The notes under the pieces are model-generated. The model was not told the origin of the DNA and ran no database searches. It saw only the letters and a list, made by a program, of their open reading frames with translations. The translations under genes and the position numbers were made by a program. A stretch of 64,000 nt of DNA from Viola odorata. Taxonomy: Eukaryota > Streptophyta > Magnoliopsida > Malpighiales > Violaceae. Shown here one piece after another: positions 1 to 12,149 of the stretch. Position 1 is the first letter of the stretch. Each line of letters begins with the position of its first letter. Where the stretch lies: NCBI GenBank assembly GCA_963691705.1, contig OY829542.1, positions 54,911,002 through 54,975,001 of the forward strand, written 5' to 3'.

Positions 1-1400
1 TGTATCACTTGCCACGTCGTCGTGCCACGTCAGCATCTTGCCACCTCACATGGAAGGTTCAGGGGCCACATTAATCATTTAATTAAAGTTCAGGGGCCAT
101 TTATGTCTTTTTACCCTAAAAATTATAATTGTCCATTTCAACTTTCTATCAGCTTTCCGTGTTTTCAGAACCCCAAAAGGGCACTTAAGTGATTAACTAT
201 CTTTATTATTTAAATGTCCTGATTATTGATAATACTTATCTTCTATCTATGATAGACAATTTTTTTTTTCTAAATTAAACTTAAGTTCTGATACTTTATT
301 ATAAGCAGATAAGTAAAATTTTAAAAAAAGAAGTTAAAATAGCTAGGAATTATTTATTTATTTATTTTGTGCGGAGGAGTAGAAGAGGAGAATGAGTAAG
401 GTTTGACAATGGATATGGAAGTTGAATTAAAGGCATGATAGGCTGGTAAGGTGGTTCTCTTCCCGGGACAAAATGATGAGAATTGTTAACTGTTAAGTGT
501 CCTGAATATTAATAAAATAAATATTACAGAGAAGAGGAAGGAAGAAAATGTTTTGTAGGAAAAAAAGAGAGAGAAAAAGAACTACTAAATCCAGCCCCAA
601 TTTCCCATCACCGCACAACATATTTGTTTTAAATAATTAATTAGTTTCTGCTCTTTAATTGCCACATAATATATATAAGAATATATATAATTAATTAGTT
701 TCCTATTTAAGTTTATATATTCATTTCAATATTGATGATTGGAGTGTTCCATGCTTTGAAGAAGAAAACCATGAGTGATCCCATGAAAAATATAAAACCT
801 ATTTTTTTTTAAAAAAAATTAATACATATACTCATTTAATTAATTTTTAGGGTAAAAAGACATAATTCATCCGCACAAAATAAATAAATAAATAATTCCT
901 AGCTATTTTAACTTCTTTTTTTTAAATTTTATTTATCTGCTTATAATAAAGTATCAGAATTTAAGTTTAATTTAGGGAAAAAAATTGTCTATCATAGATA
1001 GAAGATAAGTATTATCAATAATCAGGACATTTAAATAATAAAGATAGTTAATTACTTAAGTGCCCTTATGGGGTTCTGAAAATACGAGAAGCTGATAGAA
1101 AGTTGAAATGGACAATTATAATTTTTAGGGTAAAAAGACATAAATGGCCCCTGAACTTTAATTAAATGATTAATGTGGCCCCTGAACCTTCCATGTGAGG
1201 TGGCAAGATGCTGATGTGGCAAGTGATACATGGGTGACGTGGAAGATAGCGTCGCCACGTCATATTTCTGTGACGGTAGGGGCCGTTTATGTCAAAATGC
1301 TCGATTCGCAAGGTTGTAATTAAATAAAAAAATAGTTCAGGTGCCACATTAATTAAAAAAATTAAAGTTCATGAGCCATTTATGTCTTTTTGCCTAAATA
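1..1400. mobile_element. Fold-back (long inverted-repeat) DNA element, left end cut by window
   Basis: Positions 1-375 are repeated in reverse complement at about 868-1233, with very high similarity. The arms flank a ~490-bp unrelated centre. The only large arm difference seen is a short deletion near the outer end. The arms contain phrases such as 'ggggccatttatgtc' and 'gccacgtcagcatc' that also recur just outside the right arm (1283-1400), so the true right end may be near 1400. No transposase is encoded. The layout fits a non-autonomous fold-back or Mutator-like element. The superfamily is inferred, because target duplications cannot be checked with the left end missing. Confidence 0.75.
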
Positions 1401-1975
1401 AAAATGAAATTTGAATATAAATTTAACTGATATATTATCACCAAGCACGTACTTATTCCAACTCTTACCAATAAAAGAAAATGTTGACTAAAAAGCTGCA
1501 CGGAACTAGATCATGACAATAGAGTAGTACTAATTGTACTTCCAATGTCTAAAAAGTCAAATTTCTTGTTAAGTTGTACTTTTCGTACGGTATATAACTA
1601 TATACACCCGGCTACTTGGCCAGAGATTATCCTAGATACCGAATTTGATCACATCAAACCTTGACTTTGTAATATATAATTCCTAAGAATGATTAATATT
1701 AAAGAAATAAAAGTGATAACCTTTCTACAAGACAGTTCCTTTATTAAGAAAAATATCTCTTTCTGCTACTACATGAAATGATATATAAGGTAATTATACT
1801 CTTATTAGTACACGACTTCTTATACACATATTTTCTCTCAACTAACTTAATGGTCGGAGCTTTTACGTCGGGACAACCCTTGACGCTTTGCAAGTACTTT
1901 TGGTGTCAAGATCAACCCTACATTCATCTCTCGTAAGCCATCTCCTAAGTAACAAAGTTATTGAAAAATCACCTA
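1401..1975. other. AT-rich intergenic DNA
   Basis: No coding frame, RNA gene or clear repeat was recognised. It separates the fold-back element from the LTR-like repeat cluster. Confidence 0.5.
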
Positions 1976-2800
1976 GTCTCTTTTAATGAGATGATTATAT
2001 CTACTTTTGACTGAAACCCGCACGATTTTTACAAAAGGTCTTATTCCATTAAAAGTTTCACCACCCTTATATTTAGTTTTTTATTTCTCTTGTCTATCCG
2101 ATGTGGTATTTTATTTCGCACATCCCAATAATCTCCCCCTCGAGCTAAAAACCACTAGGCCCCTACAATTTACCCCCTCGATCTATATACCACAGGGCCC
2201 GCCAAGGAGACGCACTGAGTACACTTTCCAGCTCGACCTGGAGATTCCTCATACTTCCTGTTCGAACCGAAGATTCCACGCACTTTTCTAGTTCGACAAC
2301 AATTCGCAGGCTCAGCTGAACCTTCTACTCCGCTACCATTTGTTGAAGAAATAAAAACCACTAAATTTCTCTTAATGGAATGATATTGTTCGCTTTGGAC
2401 TTGTTCCTGCACAGTTTTTACAAAAATGTCTCATTCCATTAAGAGTTTCATCGGTCATATATCCACTGAGTACACTTTCCAGCTCGACCTGGAGATTCCT
2501 CGTACTTCTTGTTCGGATCGAAGATTCCACGCACTTTTCTAGCTCGACCACATTGCGCAAGCCCAACTGAACTTTCTACTTCGCTACAATTTGTTGAAGA
2601 GATAAAAATTACCCAATTTCTCTTAATGGAATGATATTGTCCGTTTTGGGTCTGTTCCCGCACGGTTTTACAAAATGCCTCATTTCATTAAGAGTTCCAT
2701 CAGTCTTATGTATGACATCTATTTCTCTTTTATTTCCGATGTGAGAATTTGGTTCGCACACCTCACCAACCTCCTCTTCGAGCTAAGTACTATAAAACTC
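1976..2800. repeat. Cluster of three diverged LTR/TRIM-like repeat units with internal hairpins
   Basis: Three related units begin near 1985, 2370 and 2620. Each starts with a phrase like CTCTTAATGGAATGA, then a 'gcacggtttt' block, then the reverse complement TCATTCCATTAAGAG about 60 bp later. In the middle unit (about 2371-2446) this forms a perfect 15-bp inverted repeat. Downstream blocks ('gagtacactttccagctcgacctgg', 'cgaagattccacgcac') are also shared by the first two units. The layout resembles degenerate small LTR (TRIM-like) repeats widespread in angiosperms. That assignment is from memory and not proven. No ORF is supported. Confidence 0.55.
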
Positions 2801-5731
2801 ACAATGTAGGCTCACCAATCTTTACTCGAACGAAGTATCACCGAGCCCACCACTAGGGCCCAACAATCTCTTCCTCGAACTATGTACCACATGAGCCGAC
2901 AAAGAGGCTCACTGGGTACACTTTCTTTTCTTTCTCTTGTCTTTTTTTTGTGGTATTTTGGTTCGCACACCTCAACAACTAAGTAGAAATATCCAGACAT
3001 AAATATAACAGTGGAGGAGCTTGGTAAAAATATTAAGGGGCGAAAAATAATAAAAAATTTAAGCATTTATACAAAACAATAATATAAGAATTTAATTTTT
3101 TAGAGAAGCTACAATTCTCCTAGTCATAATTTTAAAAATTAAATTGAAGCGGGCGATCCCGGTTCAAGGAAATTGGTTGAACTGAAAGATCGAATTGGTC
3201 GACCTGATTGATTGAACCGCTTCAACTTGAGATTTTTTTCTTTTCCCTAGTTTTTAATTTAATTACATTTTGTATTTTTATGGTATAATATATATTTTAT
3301 ATTCTATTAAACAAACAGTCAAATTTAGTTGAACCGTTAAACTATTAACCTAAAAGCTTGAGCAATTTGATGTCTGATTTGGAGCACGTAACTATACTTC
3401 AAGTCCCTACTATGCTCCTTCCGTCCTTCGAATATAATCTTATATATATTTGCGTATGCCGATTTAATCCCCTCATATGATTGTATTTGAATTTGTCCTG
3501 CGTTTTGAGTTAGAGAACTTAATTAAATTAGGGGCGTCATTAAATTAAGTCTCCTAAGTCCTAGTACCAATTAGCTTGCAACTTAAGCGTCAGTAGCTAA
3601 CAAGTATTCCAGGGTTTATATTGTACTTTATTTTTATTGAAAAAACATGATCAAGTCAAGATTCAAGGTCCGGCTCAATATAACGGCAAGCAAGCAACCG
3701 TCCAATCAGCGTCATTTGATAAACATTGACGTCAACATATAGCTGGCGGCTACTATAGTACATACCATAAGCGAAGCGTGACTTTAGGAAGAAAAAGTTA
3801 AGAAGATACAGTGAACATGTGATGCGGGCATATCACCTAATATAAAGTATTTAAAGTTCAATTGAAAATTTGTAAAAAATATAAGTTAGTACTCTCTCCC
3901 TCCGCATTCAAATAAATAACGTCTTGACTATTTTTTTTATTTTAAAAAATGTTATTTTTATCATTGAAAATATATTTAAGAATTAAAATTAGTATTGATT
4001 GCGTATAGTTAATAAAACGATTAAAAGCAATTGGTTAGAAACACATCAAAAGTAGTAATAAATTATTACGTGAAAATGAATTGAAAGTCATTTTTTTTAG
4101 AAAAAGAAGTAATCAGTAAAATACGAAAGAAAAATTCTTTTTTCTCTCTGAAAAATGAACTGTTAATTTAAAACACATGATTTAAATTATTCAATATTTT
4201 ATACCATACCACAAAATTATAAACTTGTAGATACCTAAGTAATTAGAATTTGATTAATCTACTGGAAACAATACATGGGATGTCCATATAGTTTATGGAT
4301 TTGTATACAAATCACACTCAAACAAGAAAAAGAAAAAGAAAAAGAAAAAAGAGAAACGTTCGATCATTTGTTTTTTTGGTTTGTTGTTGCTTTTTTCATG
4401 CCGTCTTTTGCATCTGATTCTGATCACAGATTCACAGGGACGCGGTAAGTCGGTGACCAAAAGGCTAAAATCAATATTAAATTTTTTTAATGCGGTTTTT
4501 TATTATTATTTTGTCCGATCAACGAATGTTTTTTCTGTACCTCTTTTTCATTTCCCGTACTCGTGGGCTCCATTACAATTGCTTCTCCTGTCCTCTCTGT
4601 CCTATTTTTCTGTTTTTTTTTCTCAGAATGCAAAATAAATACTCTTTTTGTTCTAAACAAAAATAACTTTTTTTTTAATATATTTGGTTCGTCACATATA
4701 AAATATCAATTTTTTATTTTCAAGAGAAAATTGTAATTAATAACAAATAATGTTTTATATTTATTGGTTTATTTGAGATGTTAATTAATAGAGAGATGTT
4801 TATTAGCTAACAAAAAATCATTCATTGGATTTTTCTAATTGTTTTTTTAAGATTCCAACCCTCATTTTTGTGATAGTAAGTACACATTTTTAGATTTTTT
4901 TATAGATTCGAACCCATAGGTGATGATAAAACTAGAATAGATAATCGAATACGGTTTTCCACATAATTGTATATAACATTTCGTTTTTCCTTTCAATAGT
5001 CAATAGAAAGGAGATAATGTGTGTTTCACCAGGGAATAAAAAAAATTGCAATGAAAGACTCAACTCTATATTTAAAATAAATTTAGAAAAATTCTTTGCT
5101 CTAGAATCTATTTCTTAGTTCAAGATCCCTCTTACTAATTAAAATCAAAGAATTAGTAGATCTGTTCCGGTCAAAATGAGAATGGTGTCTATGGTTCACT
5201 AATCGGCGGGCTCGTGAAATAGTTGATGTCATACCTAATCGAAAAAGGATGTTATCCAAACGCATTTCAAGTAATTGTAGAAAAACCCTGCAAGTTGAAA
5301 ATGAAATATCTGATCTATTATGACATATTTACGAAGCACTCAACGGACCTTTTTGGGCTTCTATTTTTCCCGAATTTTACTCTTAGCAACTCCTATGTTT
5401 GAAGCAAAATGTTGCCTAAATTGGAAGTGCCTGCCAAAATGAATATTTTACCAAAATTCTAGTATTCAGAGTTTGCCTCGATTTAGTACCGCTCTCGCGG
5501 CCGATAAAATTTAAATATTAAAATAAAGGAGTGGACAAACGAGCAAGTGTTTAGAGCAAATAGAATTTGTTCAATGAATTTCAAAATTTAATTTTGATTC
5601 TTAATGATAGTACCTGGAGACTTCTTGGTTCATCATGCTATTGCTTTAGGTTTATATTTTCTTTGAGCGACAGTAAAAAAAATAGTTTTTTTGGAGAGAG
5701 ATACTATTTCACCAATCGAGTCACATGTCTT
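2801..5731. other. Intergenic AT-rich DNA with a purine microsatellite
   Basis: No gene was recognised in this 2.9-kb stretch. A short (AAAAAG)n run lies near 4325-4352. The segment from about 5060 to 5560 is less AT-rich and reads like decayed organellar DNA next to the plastid rRNA insert, but I could not match it to a named plastid gene. Confidence 0.4.
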
Positions 5732-5826
5732 CGTTCTAGGGCCTTGTACACACCGCCCGTCACACTATGGGAGTTAGTCATGCTCGAAGTCGGTACCTTA
5801 ACCGCAAAGAGGGGGATGCCGAAGGC
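5732..5826 (+). pseudogene. Plastid 16S rRNA 3'-end fragment in nuclear DNA (NUPT)
   Basis: This segment matches the conserved 3' region of plant plastid 16S rRNA: 'ccttgtacacaccgcccg', then 'tcacactatgggag', then 'accttaaccgcaa' and 'gggggatgccgaaggc'. Several substitutions (for example tctaggg for tcccggg) show decay since transfer. It stops before the anti-Shine-Dalgarno end and runs directly into 23S sequence. It is therefore a nuclear relic and not a functional rRNA. Confidence 0.85.
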
Positions 5827-5945
5827 AAGCATAGATCCGAAGATCCCGCAAGGACCATGATTGAGAATTGTTTTGTTCAAACAAGGAAAGGCTTACTGTG
5901 GGTACCTAGGCACCCAGAGATGAGGAAGGGCATAGTAAGCGACGA
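5827..5945 (+). pseudogene. Rearranged plastid 23S rRNA 5'-end fragments
   Basis: Two pieces of the 5' end of plastid 23S rRNA lie out of order. Bases 5827-5850 resemble the 'aagcatagatccggag' region about 90 nt into 23S. Bases 5876-5945 resemble the very start (ttcaaacgaggaaaggctta, tacctaggcacccagaga, aagggcgtagtaagcgacga). The inner piece precedes the start, and the 16S-23S spacer with trnI and trnA is absent. This indicates joining of fragments or later rearrangement. Confidence 0.8.
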
Positions 5946-7516
5946 CTTAATAAACCAGCGTTGAGGGTCCGTTTGGAAAGTAAGAAGCCTATTTGACATC
6001 TCTTCATCTGCTACAAAATCCTTTAAATTGTATCCGATTAAAATTTTTTTTAAAAGAAATGTTCTTACATTGCTTTGAGTCAATCTAGATTGCTTTCTAC
6101 CATACTACCGGATCTCAATGAAAAAGAAAACGACTCTTCTACTCATAAATGATATCTATATCATATTATGCAAAGGAATAAGTTCTCATCATATTACAGC
6201 GAGGACATTAGGCATAGTGGCAGGCCTATTTCATCTTAGTGTTCGTCTACCCCAACGTCTATACAAAGGATTACACACGGGAAAATGAAATTTTTTGATC
6301 AATAAAGGAACAAAATCACCGTTCAATAAGATATAAAAGTAAGGGGTCCTTATACTAATTATGCCTAGTATTGAATAAAATTTTGTATTCACCTTATCAA
6401 TATCTTCAATTATAGTAGAAAATTCGTGTGGTATTTTCGCGGATTTTATGGTGATTCCAATCTAAAATCAAAATAGTCAATAGAAAGGGTTTTATAGGTG
6501 CATTTCACGTGCATTTCTCTTTTCCAATTATTTAAATCCTCAGAACATACCCCCTCCTGACGTGGCATAATTTTACTGATGTGTCGAATTTTTTTTAACG
6601 GAAAACGTGTCAGATCACCATTCTGTAACGTCGGGAGGTCATTAAACAAACAAATACTAGTATAGGAGAGTTATTAAACAAACAAATTGTACAATAAGGC
6701 AATTAATCAAAACATTAAAATAGGAGGATTTTCTCTCAAATCCATACAAAGGTTTCATCAAATTCTTTTCATATATATATATATCCTTTTAAAGTTGCAT
6801 AAAAAAAGTGTGGATTTTCCACGCGGAAACAAATATGACTCAAAATATCATTTTCCAGAAGTTAATGTATAAATACGTATGTACGCGTATATGAGCGTTG
6901 AGAATACATGTGAGGAAAGTAAGAAAAAAGAAAGAAAATACAGCAATTGCGCGCACAGAATTTTGAATCCATCTTTTTACGTGTAATCGAGTAGATAGAT
7001 ACACACACACCAGTCACCAGATGATTATCTTATCCAATTAATTATACCCACACACTCTAATTAGTAATTACACACATAATATTAACAAAATACACACATG
7101 TATCCTACGGAATTTGTCTGTATTTTCTTTTTAGGTGACTTTTAGAAGAAGATAAAAACCATGAAAATAGTTGCACATTTTATTTTTATAATCCTAATCC
7201 CAACCTCCTCCCACTCCAATGTCAATCCATGAAGCCACCTGCAAACACGTAGGATGGAAACATCTCAAAAATGTCAACGGTCTCAAAAAAACAACTTTAT
7301 TTCTTTTCAGCCATTTTTTTCTCTGTCTCAACACAAATAAATAAGAACCCAACGACACACACAACAAATGCTATTTGTATTTGTCAACCTCTCTAACCTC
7401 ATTCCCTTATCACTTAGCTACCAAGCTACCAAGCAAGCAAGCCAGCCACAACTTGAAAGAGAATTGAAGAGAGGAAAACCCAGAAACCAAAGAAAAAACT
7501 ATTTTAAGAAGAAGAA
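5946..7516. other. Intergenic region and upstream region of the DUF1442 gene
   Basis: No ORF or RNA gene was recognised. Short AT and CA runs occur near 6770 and 7002. Bases 6000-6420 have a base composition like the adjoining organellar fragments and might extend that insert, but I could not assign them. The last ~500 bp are presumably promoter and 5' leader of the gene at 7517. Confidence 0.4.
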
Positions 7517-8326
7517 ATGAAGCTTGTTTGGTCGCCTGAAACAGCAGCAAAAGCTTATATTGATACGGTCAGATCAGTAAGCTTTCTTCAATTAATACAA
7601 TTTCTTTTCATCTTTTTTCATGTTTTGTTCAATTAAAGATTCATTTTTTGCTGACGGGTCGCTTTCATTTTGGTTGATTTTTGTTAAAAGTGTGAGCTTT
7701 TTCAAGAATCCGGTGTAGCAGAGCTAATTTCAGCGATGGCAGCCGGATGGGATGCGAAGTTCATTGTAGAAACATGGTCAAAAGGTGGGGTTATGGCTAC
7801 AAGCATTGGATTGGCCATAGCCAGCAAGCACACGGATGGGAGACACGTATGCATAGTTCCAGATGAAGGGTCGAGATCAGAGTATGCAGAAGCCATGGAG
7901 GGATTATTAGAATTAGGTGGTATGGTGATCAGGATGCCAGAAATCATAGTTGGGGAGGCAGAGGAGGTGGTGATGATGATGGATATGGACGGTGTGGATT
8001 TCATGGTGGTGGATTCAAGAAAGAAAGATTTTGCAGAAGTTTTAAGGGTTGCAAGATTAGGGAGCAGAGGTGCTGTTTTGATATGCAAGAATGCAAATTC
8101 AAGAAACTGTCCAAGTTTTAGATGGAGAAATGTTGTGGGTGATGGGCCAAGGAGAGTTGTTAGGTCTGTGTTTCTTCCTGTTGGAAAAGGTCTTGATATT
8201 GCACATGTAGCAGCAGCAGCAGCTAATAATGGTAATTCTGGTTCTAGCAAAGGTGGTAGTGCTAAAAGGAGATGGATCAAGCATTTTGATCAGAAATCAG
8301 GGGAGGAATTTGTTTTTAGGAAATAG
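7517..8326 (+). CDS. DUF1442 family protein (231 aa, two exons)
   Basis: Exon 1 is 7517-7576, starting at ATG with MKLVWSPETAAKAYIDTV. It is followed by a 114-bp intron, 7577-7690, with GT...AG ends in phase 0. Exon 2 is 7691-8326. The N-terminus and the body (AELISAMAAGWDAKFIVETW, PDEGSRSEYAEAM, DFMVVDSRKKDF, GAVLICKNA) are typical of the plant-specific DUF1442 family. The family has a predicted Rossmann/SAM-methyltransferase-like fold but no established reaction. A low-complexity Ala/Asn/Gly/Ser stretch near residues 193-212 precedes a basic C-terminus. The spliced frame is open with no lesions, so the gene looks functional. The long ORF on the opposite strand is a shadow of this one. Confidence 0.92.
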
Positions 8327-9896
8327 AATTTGATTTTTTCTTTCTTTCTTTCTTCTTTTTTTATAGGAATCGAACTAAAATCTTACGTTATTTTACTACC
8401 TGCAGACAATCACTGAACTATATGATGATCCCGATTTTTTTGATTTGTGTACATAAATTAGATTTTTGTTTTTGTTTTTGGTGACTTGTACAGAAACATT
8501 ATTATTTCTAGCCACTCTTCCATTCTTGATTGATTCTCTCCGAGTCCGAGTAGTAATTAGGACAAGTATTTCTTCCCAAATAACACCTTCCATTTGGCAC
8601 TTTATCAATTGCACCTTCCATTTGGCACATCTTTCTCAATTAAACCCCTTAAATTGCACCTTTCATTTGACATTTAACAGGCTTGACAGATCAACAGGTT
8701 TGCTGCACAGCCCTAAATTCAAGGTACTATTTCAGGAAAAATCCTTAAAAATCATAGTAGTATGAAAAGAATCTCAAAACTAATCTCCAATATAAATTTA
8801 ATTAATTCAATAAATCAAAAGTCATTTTTATTTCATTATTTACGTGGCTTTTTAATTAATCTTACCAATCACAACTATTTCCAATTAGTAAAAAGTTTTA
8901 CGTTGAAAATTATAATAAAAATAAGTTAAAATTGGCTATTAAACACCATGTTTTTCCACTAATGATGATCGTGGTACTAATAATGATGTTTAAAAATATG
9001 ATGTTGAATTTTAAATATCAATCAAACCCAAAAAATAACATTCCTCTCAATCACTTTCATGAGTATCACTTTTCCGGGAGAGTGATTTCAATGGGAAAGT
9101 AACAATCCGTAAACTAAACGCTACCTAAGTGTTTATATGCCGTTTTGCCACTTCACTGTAGGTGTGTTTATAAAAAAATTATATCATGAGAAATAAAAAT
9201 ATATACGAGGAGTTGAGTTCTAAGAAACATGAAACTTTTTGGAAAAAAAAACGTGAACACTCGGGTCCAAAAGAGACTATAATCTACTGGGCTAGTTAAT
9301 CCGAACCCCCTACGAATCCAAGTCAATCTTTTTCTCATACATAGAAAAAGAAAATGTTGTCTTTAACATTTTTCATATAAACGTAAGGCCACATATCATG
9401 AGTAGAACTCTTTATAGTAATATCTGAAATGGTGATCCTCTCACTCTGGCGCAAAAAATATTTTCACAAAAACCAATGTTCAGTAGCAGCTCACTTAACA
9501 GAACAGATCAACGATAATCTTAATGTCCCATAGGGAAATGGGAAATATTAATTACACCCTGTGCAAAATATTTATCAGCATCTGGCCAAGAACACCTTTA
9601 ATACACACGCCTCTGTTACACCGATCCAGATAGGTGTATGCAACTTTAATAAAACTGTCAAAACTAAGTGTGTAAGTACTGTAAACCACATTTAGATATA
9701 TCAGTCATAAATCTACATTCAGCGCAATGATGTGCTGCATTTCATCCCATACCTGCATCCAACACGTTTAAACAGAAGTAAGCAAATGTGGCAAAACACA
9801 ATAGGAAACAACAATGGCAGAAGAAACGGTAAGTAGTAGTTGGTAGGTGCTCAACTTCAAAATTTGGCCCGATATTCTAATGTTATACGAGGTGAT
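8327..9896. other. Intergenic region between convergent genes
   Basis: This holds the 3' flanks of two convergent genes. A short direct duplication around 'caccttccatttggca' occurs near 8584-8625. No gene was recognised. Confidence 0.5.
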
Positions 9897-12028
9897 TTAG
9901 TCCCAACTGCCCCGAGTTCTTCTAAAAGCCTTCTTGTCCGATAGAACCTTCTTGCTTTTTAGTCGTTTCTGCTCTCCTATTGCAGCCCTTTAAAGACAGA
10001 AATTGTAATAAAGTTCAGTTACTGATCCCTTTGTATACACTCACTAAAATGAGTTTACATGGAGACTTGACAAAAACATGCAGATGGTCAATTCAATTAT
10101 GCAGTTTAAGCATCTTTGGTTGCTTGTACAAACTACAAACATTCAGAAACAACTAGGAAGAAGGGAGTGCAAGTTGGGAGGGAGATGCAACAGGAAAATA
10201 CTAACGGTCAGCAATCCTTACATCTTGGCAATTTTCTTCTTTTGCTCTTCTGTAGGAGGCGGTGGAACATAAGAAGCGGCATCAATGATAGCCTGTTTTT
10301 TTCACCAAACAGAAACCAGAAATATAGAAACCATCTTATGTAGCAAAATATCAAACATGTAACAGTTTACAGCATGTGATAGCGAAATGAAATTCGAAGG
10401 AGTAACACTTCGATTGTATAGCAGAAGACACTAGATGTTCAAAGATAGTGATTAACAGAAAACAAGCATAACATTTACCACAAAGCAATTATATTGATTT
10501 CTTTACATTAAAAAGTATCAAAGAGAACATATTTGTTACCTGCAGCTTTGCTAAAGCATCTTCGATGTTACCCCTGGGGAGAATTTTTAAGATCAAACCA
10601 TATACTACAGCAATAATGAAGGGTGAAAAAGGAGAAAGAGCAGAGACTAACTTTTGTGTTCTAGTCCTTGTTGATGAAATCACAATCTCTCCATCCTTGT
10701 TGATTCGGTTCTTTTCCTGCTCAAAACAGAAAACTGGAAGTTGCAGCAAGACTATGAGACAGCAACCACGAGAAGAATTACTATTTCTCTTGTTAACAAT
10801 AGTAGTTCCAGGACCAATTGACCCTTGCTTCCTTCCAATTTGAAGGATGGAAAACCAATTACATAAGAAGTTGAAGAAGGGTACAATTTAACACCAAAGA
10901 CAAATGCATTTAGTCAACTATTATGAATCCAGACCGCCTTGGTGAAAAACATTTATCAAATCTTTATAGCATTTAGTAATTGGCAGTAGTGTACCATTTG
11001 CATAATCCTTTCCCTGATCCTGTCACTTAGCCAGTATGCATTATTTACATTGAACCGCATGTCCACCTTGGTGTTCACTGTAAAGGAAGTTATGAAATTA
11101 AGGCACAGTAAGCAAAAGCATCCAGCATAAGGACATGAAACAGGGAAAGAGAGGGTGAGAAAAACGAACAGACCTTTGTTAACATTTTGACCTCCTGGGC
11201 CTCCACTTCTAGCAAAACTCACGCTTACATGGTCTGCACGTACATGTTCATCAAATAACAAACGAACTAGCTTAGTACGCACAAGATTACATAACGACTT
11301 AGAAACTATAACTTCACTGATCCATACACTGACAAGAGCTGAAATAACTTCAACAACTCAACCAACGTAAACCAACAAAAACCTTTAGCAAACCTCAAAC
11401 ACACCACCCTACTTTCCTCTTCAATTCAGCCAGTTCTCGGTTTTAATTAGGCAAGAACAGCTCGGTAAGTGCACGAAAACCCATATTGAAGCTAAGTTAA
11501 TTGAGTCTAATTCTAGAAAAGAATTCGTAAACAATCCAATTCAGACTCTTAGACCTCTAAGTCAATAAACCCTATATAGTAAATTCTGGCTTAGAAACCA
11601 CAGCTATTGGACTGAACCATATTTGACAAGACTCATGAGCTTCAACAATCAAGCTTATCCAATGGTTGATTGTAAATTATCATTCACGAAGAGTGCATTT
11701 AGATAATGTAGTAGAGAAGCGACGATTCCATAAAAAACTTACCAAGTGTGATTTGAGGAGGCGGCTCACTTCCGGCGGAGCTCGCTCGCTCCTCGGCCTC
11801 TTGCATGAGCTGCTGAACCTGGGAAAGGCGAGAGGAAGCCTTCTTCTCATCGGACGCGGCACAAACAATCCGAGCGAAGCTGATTTTGCGGGTTGTGAAG
11901 TTGAGGCTGGGCAGCGCTAGGTAGGGTGACGAAGAAGAGAAGGAAGCAGAGTAAGAGGAGCATAGTGCTCTATGGGTCAAGAAGAGCTCCTTCAAGATCA
12001 TGGTTGTCGTCGCTCTGACTACCCCCAT
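9897..12028 (-). CDS. Organellar peptide-chain release factor, ICT1/ArfB type (229 aa, seven exons)
   Basis: Exons in transcript order: 11743-12028, 11174-11233, 10995-11077, 10652-10716, 10540-10573, 10222-10292, 9897-9987. All have GT/AG ends and consistent phases, giving 690 nt. The mature part shows the RF-1 GGQ motif, ARSGGPGGQNVNKVNTKVDM, across the exon 2-3 junction. It continues with AYWLSDRIRERIMQM, the basic EKNRINKDGEIVISSTRTR, and a lysine/arginine-rich tail ending KAFRRTRGSWD. The codon-recognition domains of RF1/RF2 are absent, as in ICT1 and ArfB (YaeJ). These proteins hydrolyse peptidyl-tRNA on stalled ribosomes. The first ~60 residues are Ser/Arg-rich and acid-poor, as expected for a plastid or mitochondrial transit peptide. 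A second Met at 12001 is an alternative start. Exon 2 has a weak GTCTGT donor. No lesion was found. Confidence 0.92.
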
Positions 12029-12149
12029 TCTTTTCTGCTTTGGGTTTTTCTTTTCTGTTTTCCCCGGGAAGGAAATGAATGGAAAACCTTCTGGCCAAGT
12101 ACTTTCCTCTGTGGCCCTGTTTCGTTAAATAAAAAAATTAAAAAAAAAA
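12029..12149. other. Upstream region of the release-factor gene
   Basis: This is the presumed promoter and 5' leader for the minus-strand gene ending at 12028. It runs into an A-rich stretch at the edge of the fold-back element. Confidence 0.4.

Noticed and set aside
4905..4935. 'gattcgaaccc' as a tRNA B box
   Set aside because: No cloverleaf or A box could be folded around it.
5060..5560. Further plastid gene upstream of the rRNA insert
   Set aside because: Composition is suggestive, but I could not match it to any plastid gene with confidence.
7702..8280. 192-codon minus-strand frame
   Set aside because: Antisense shadow of DUF1442 exon 2.
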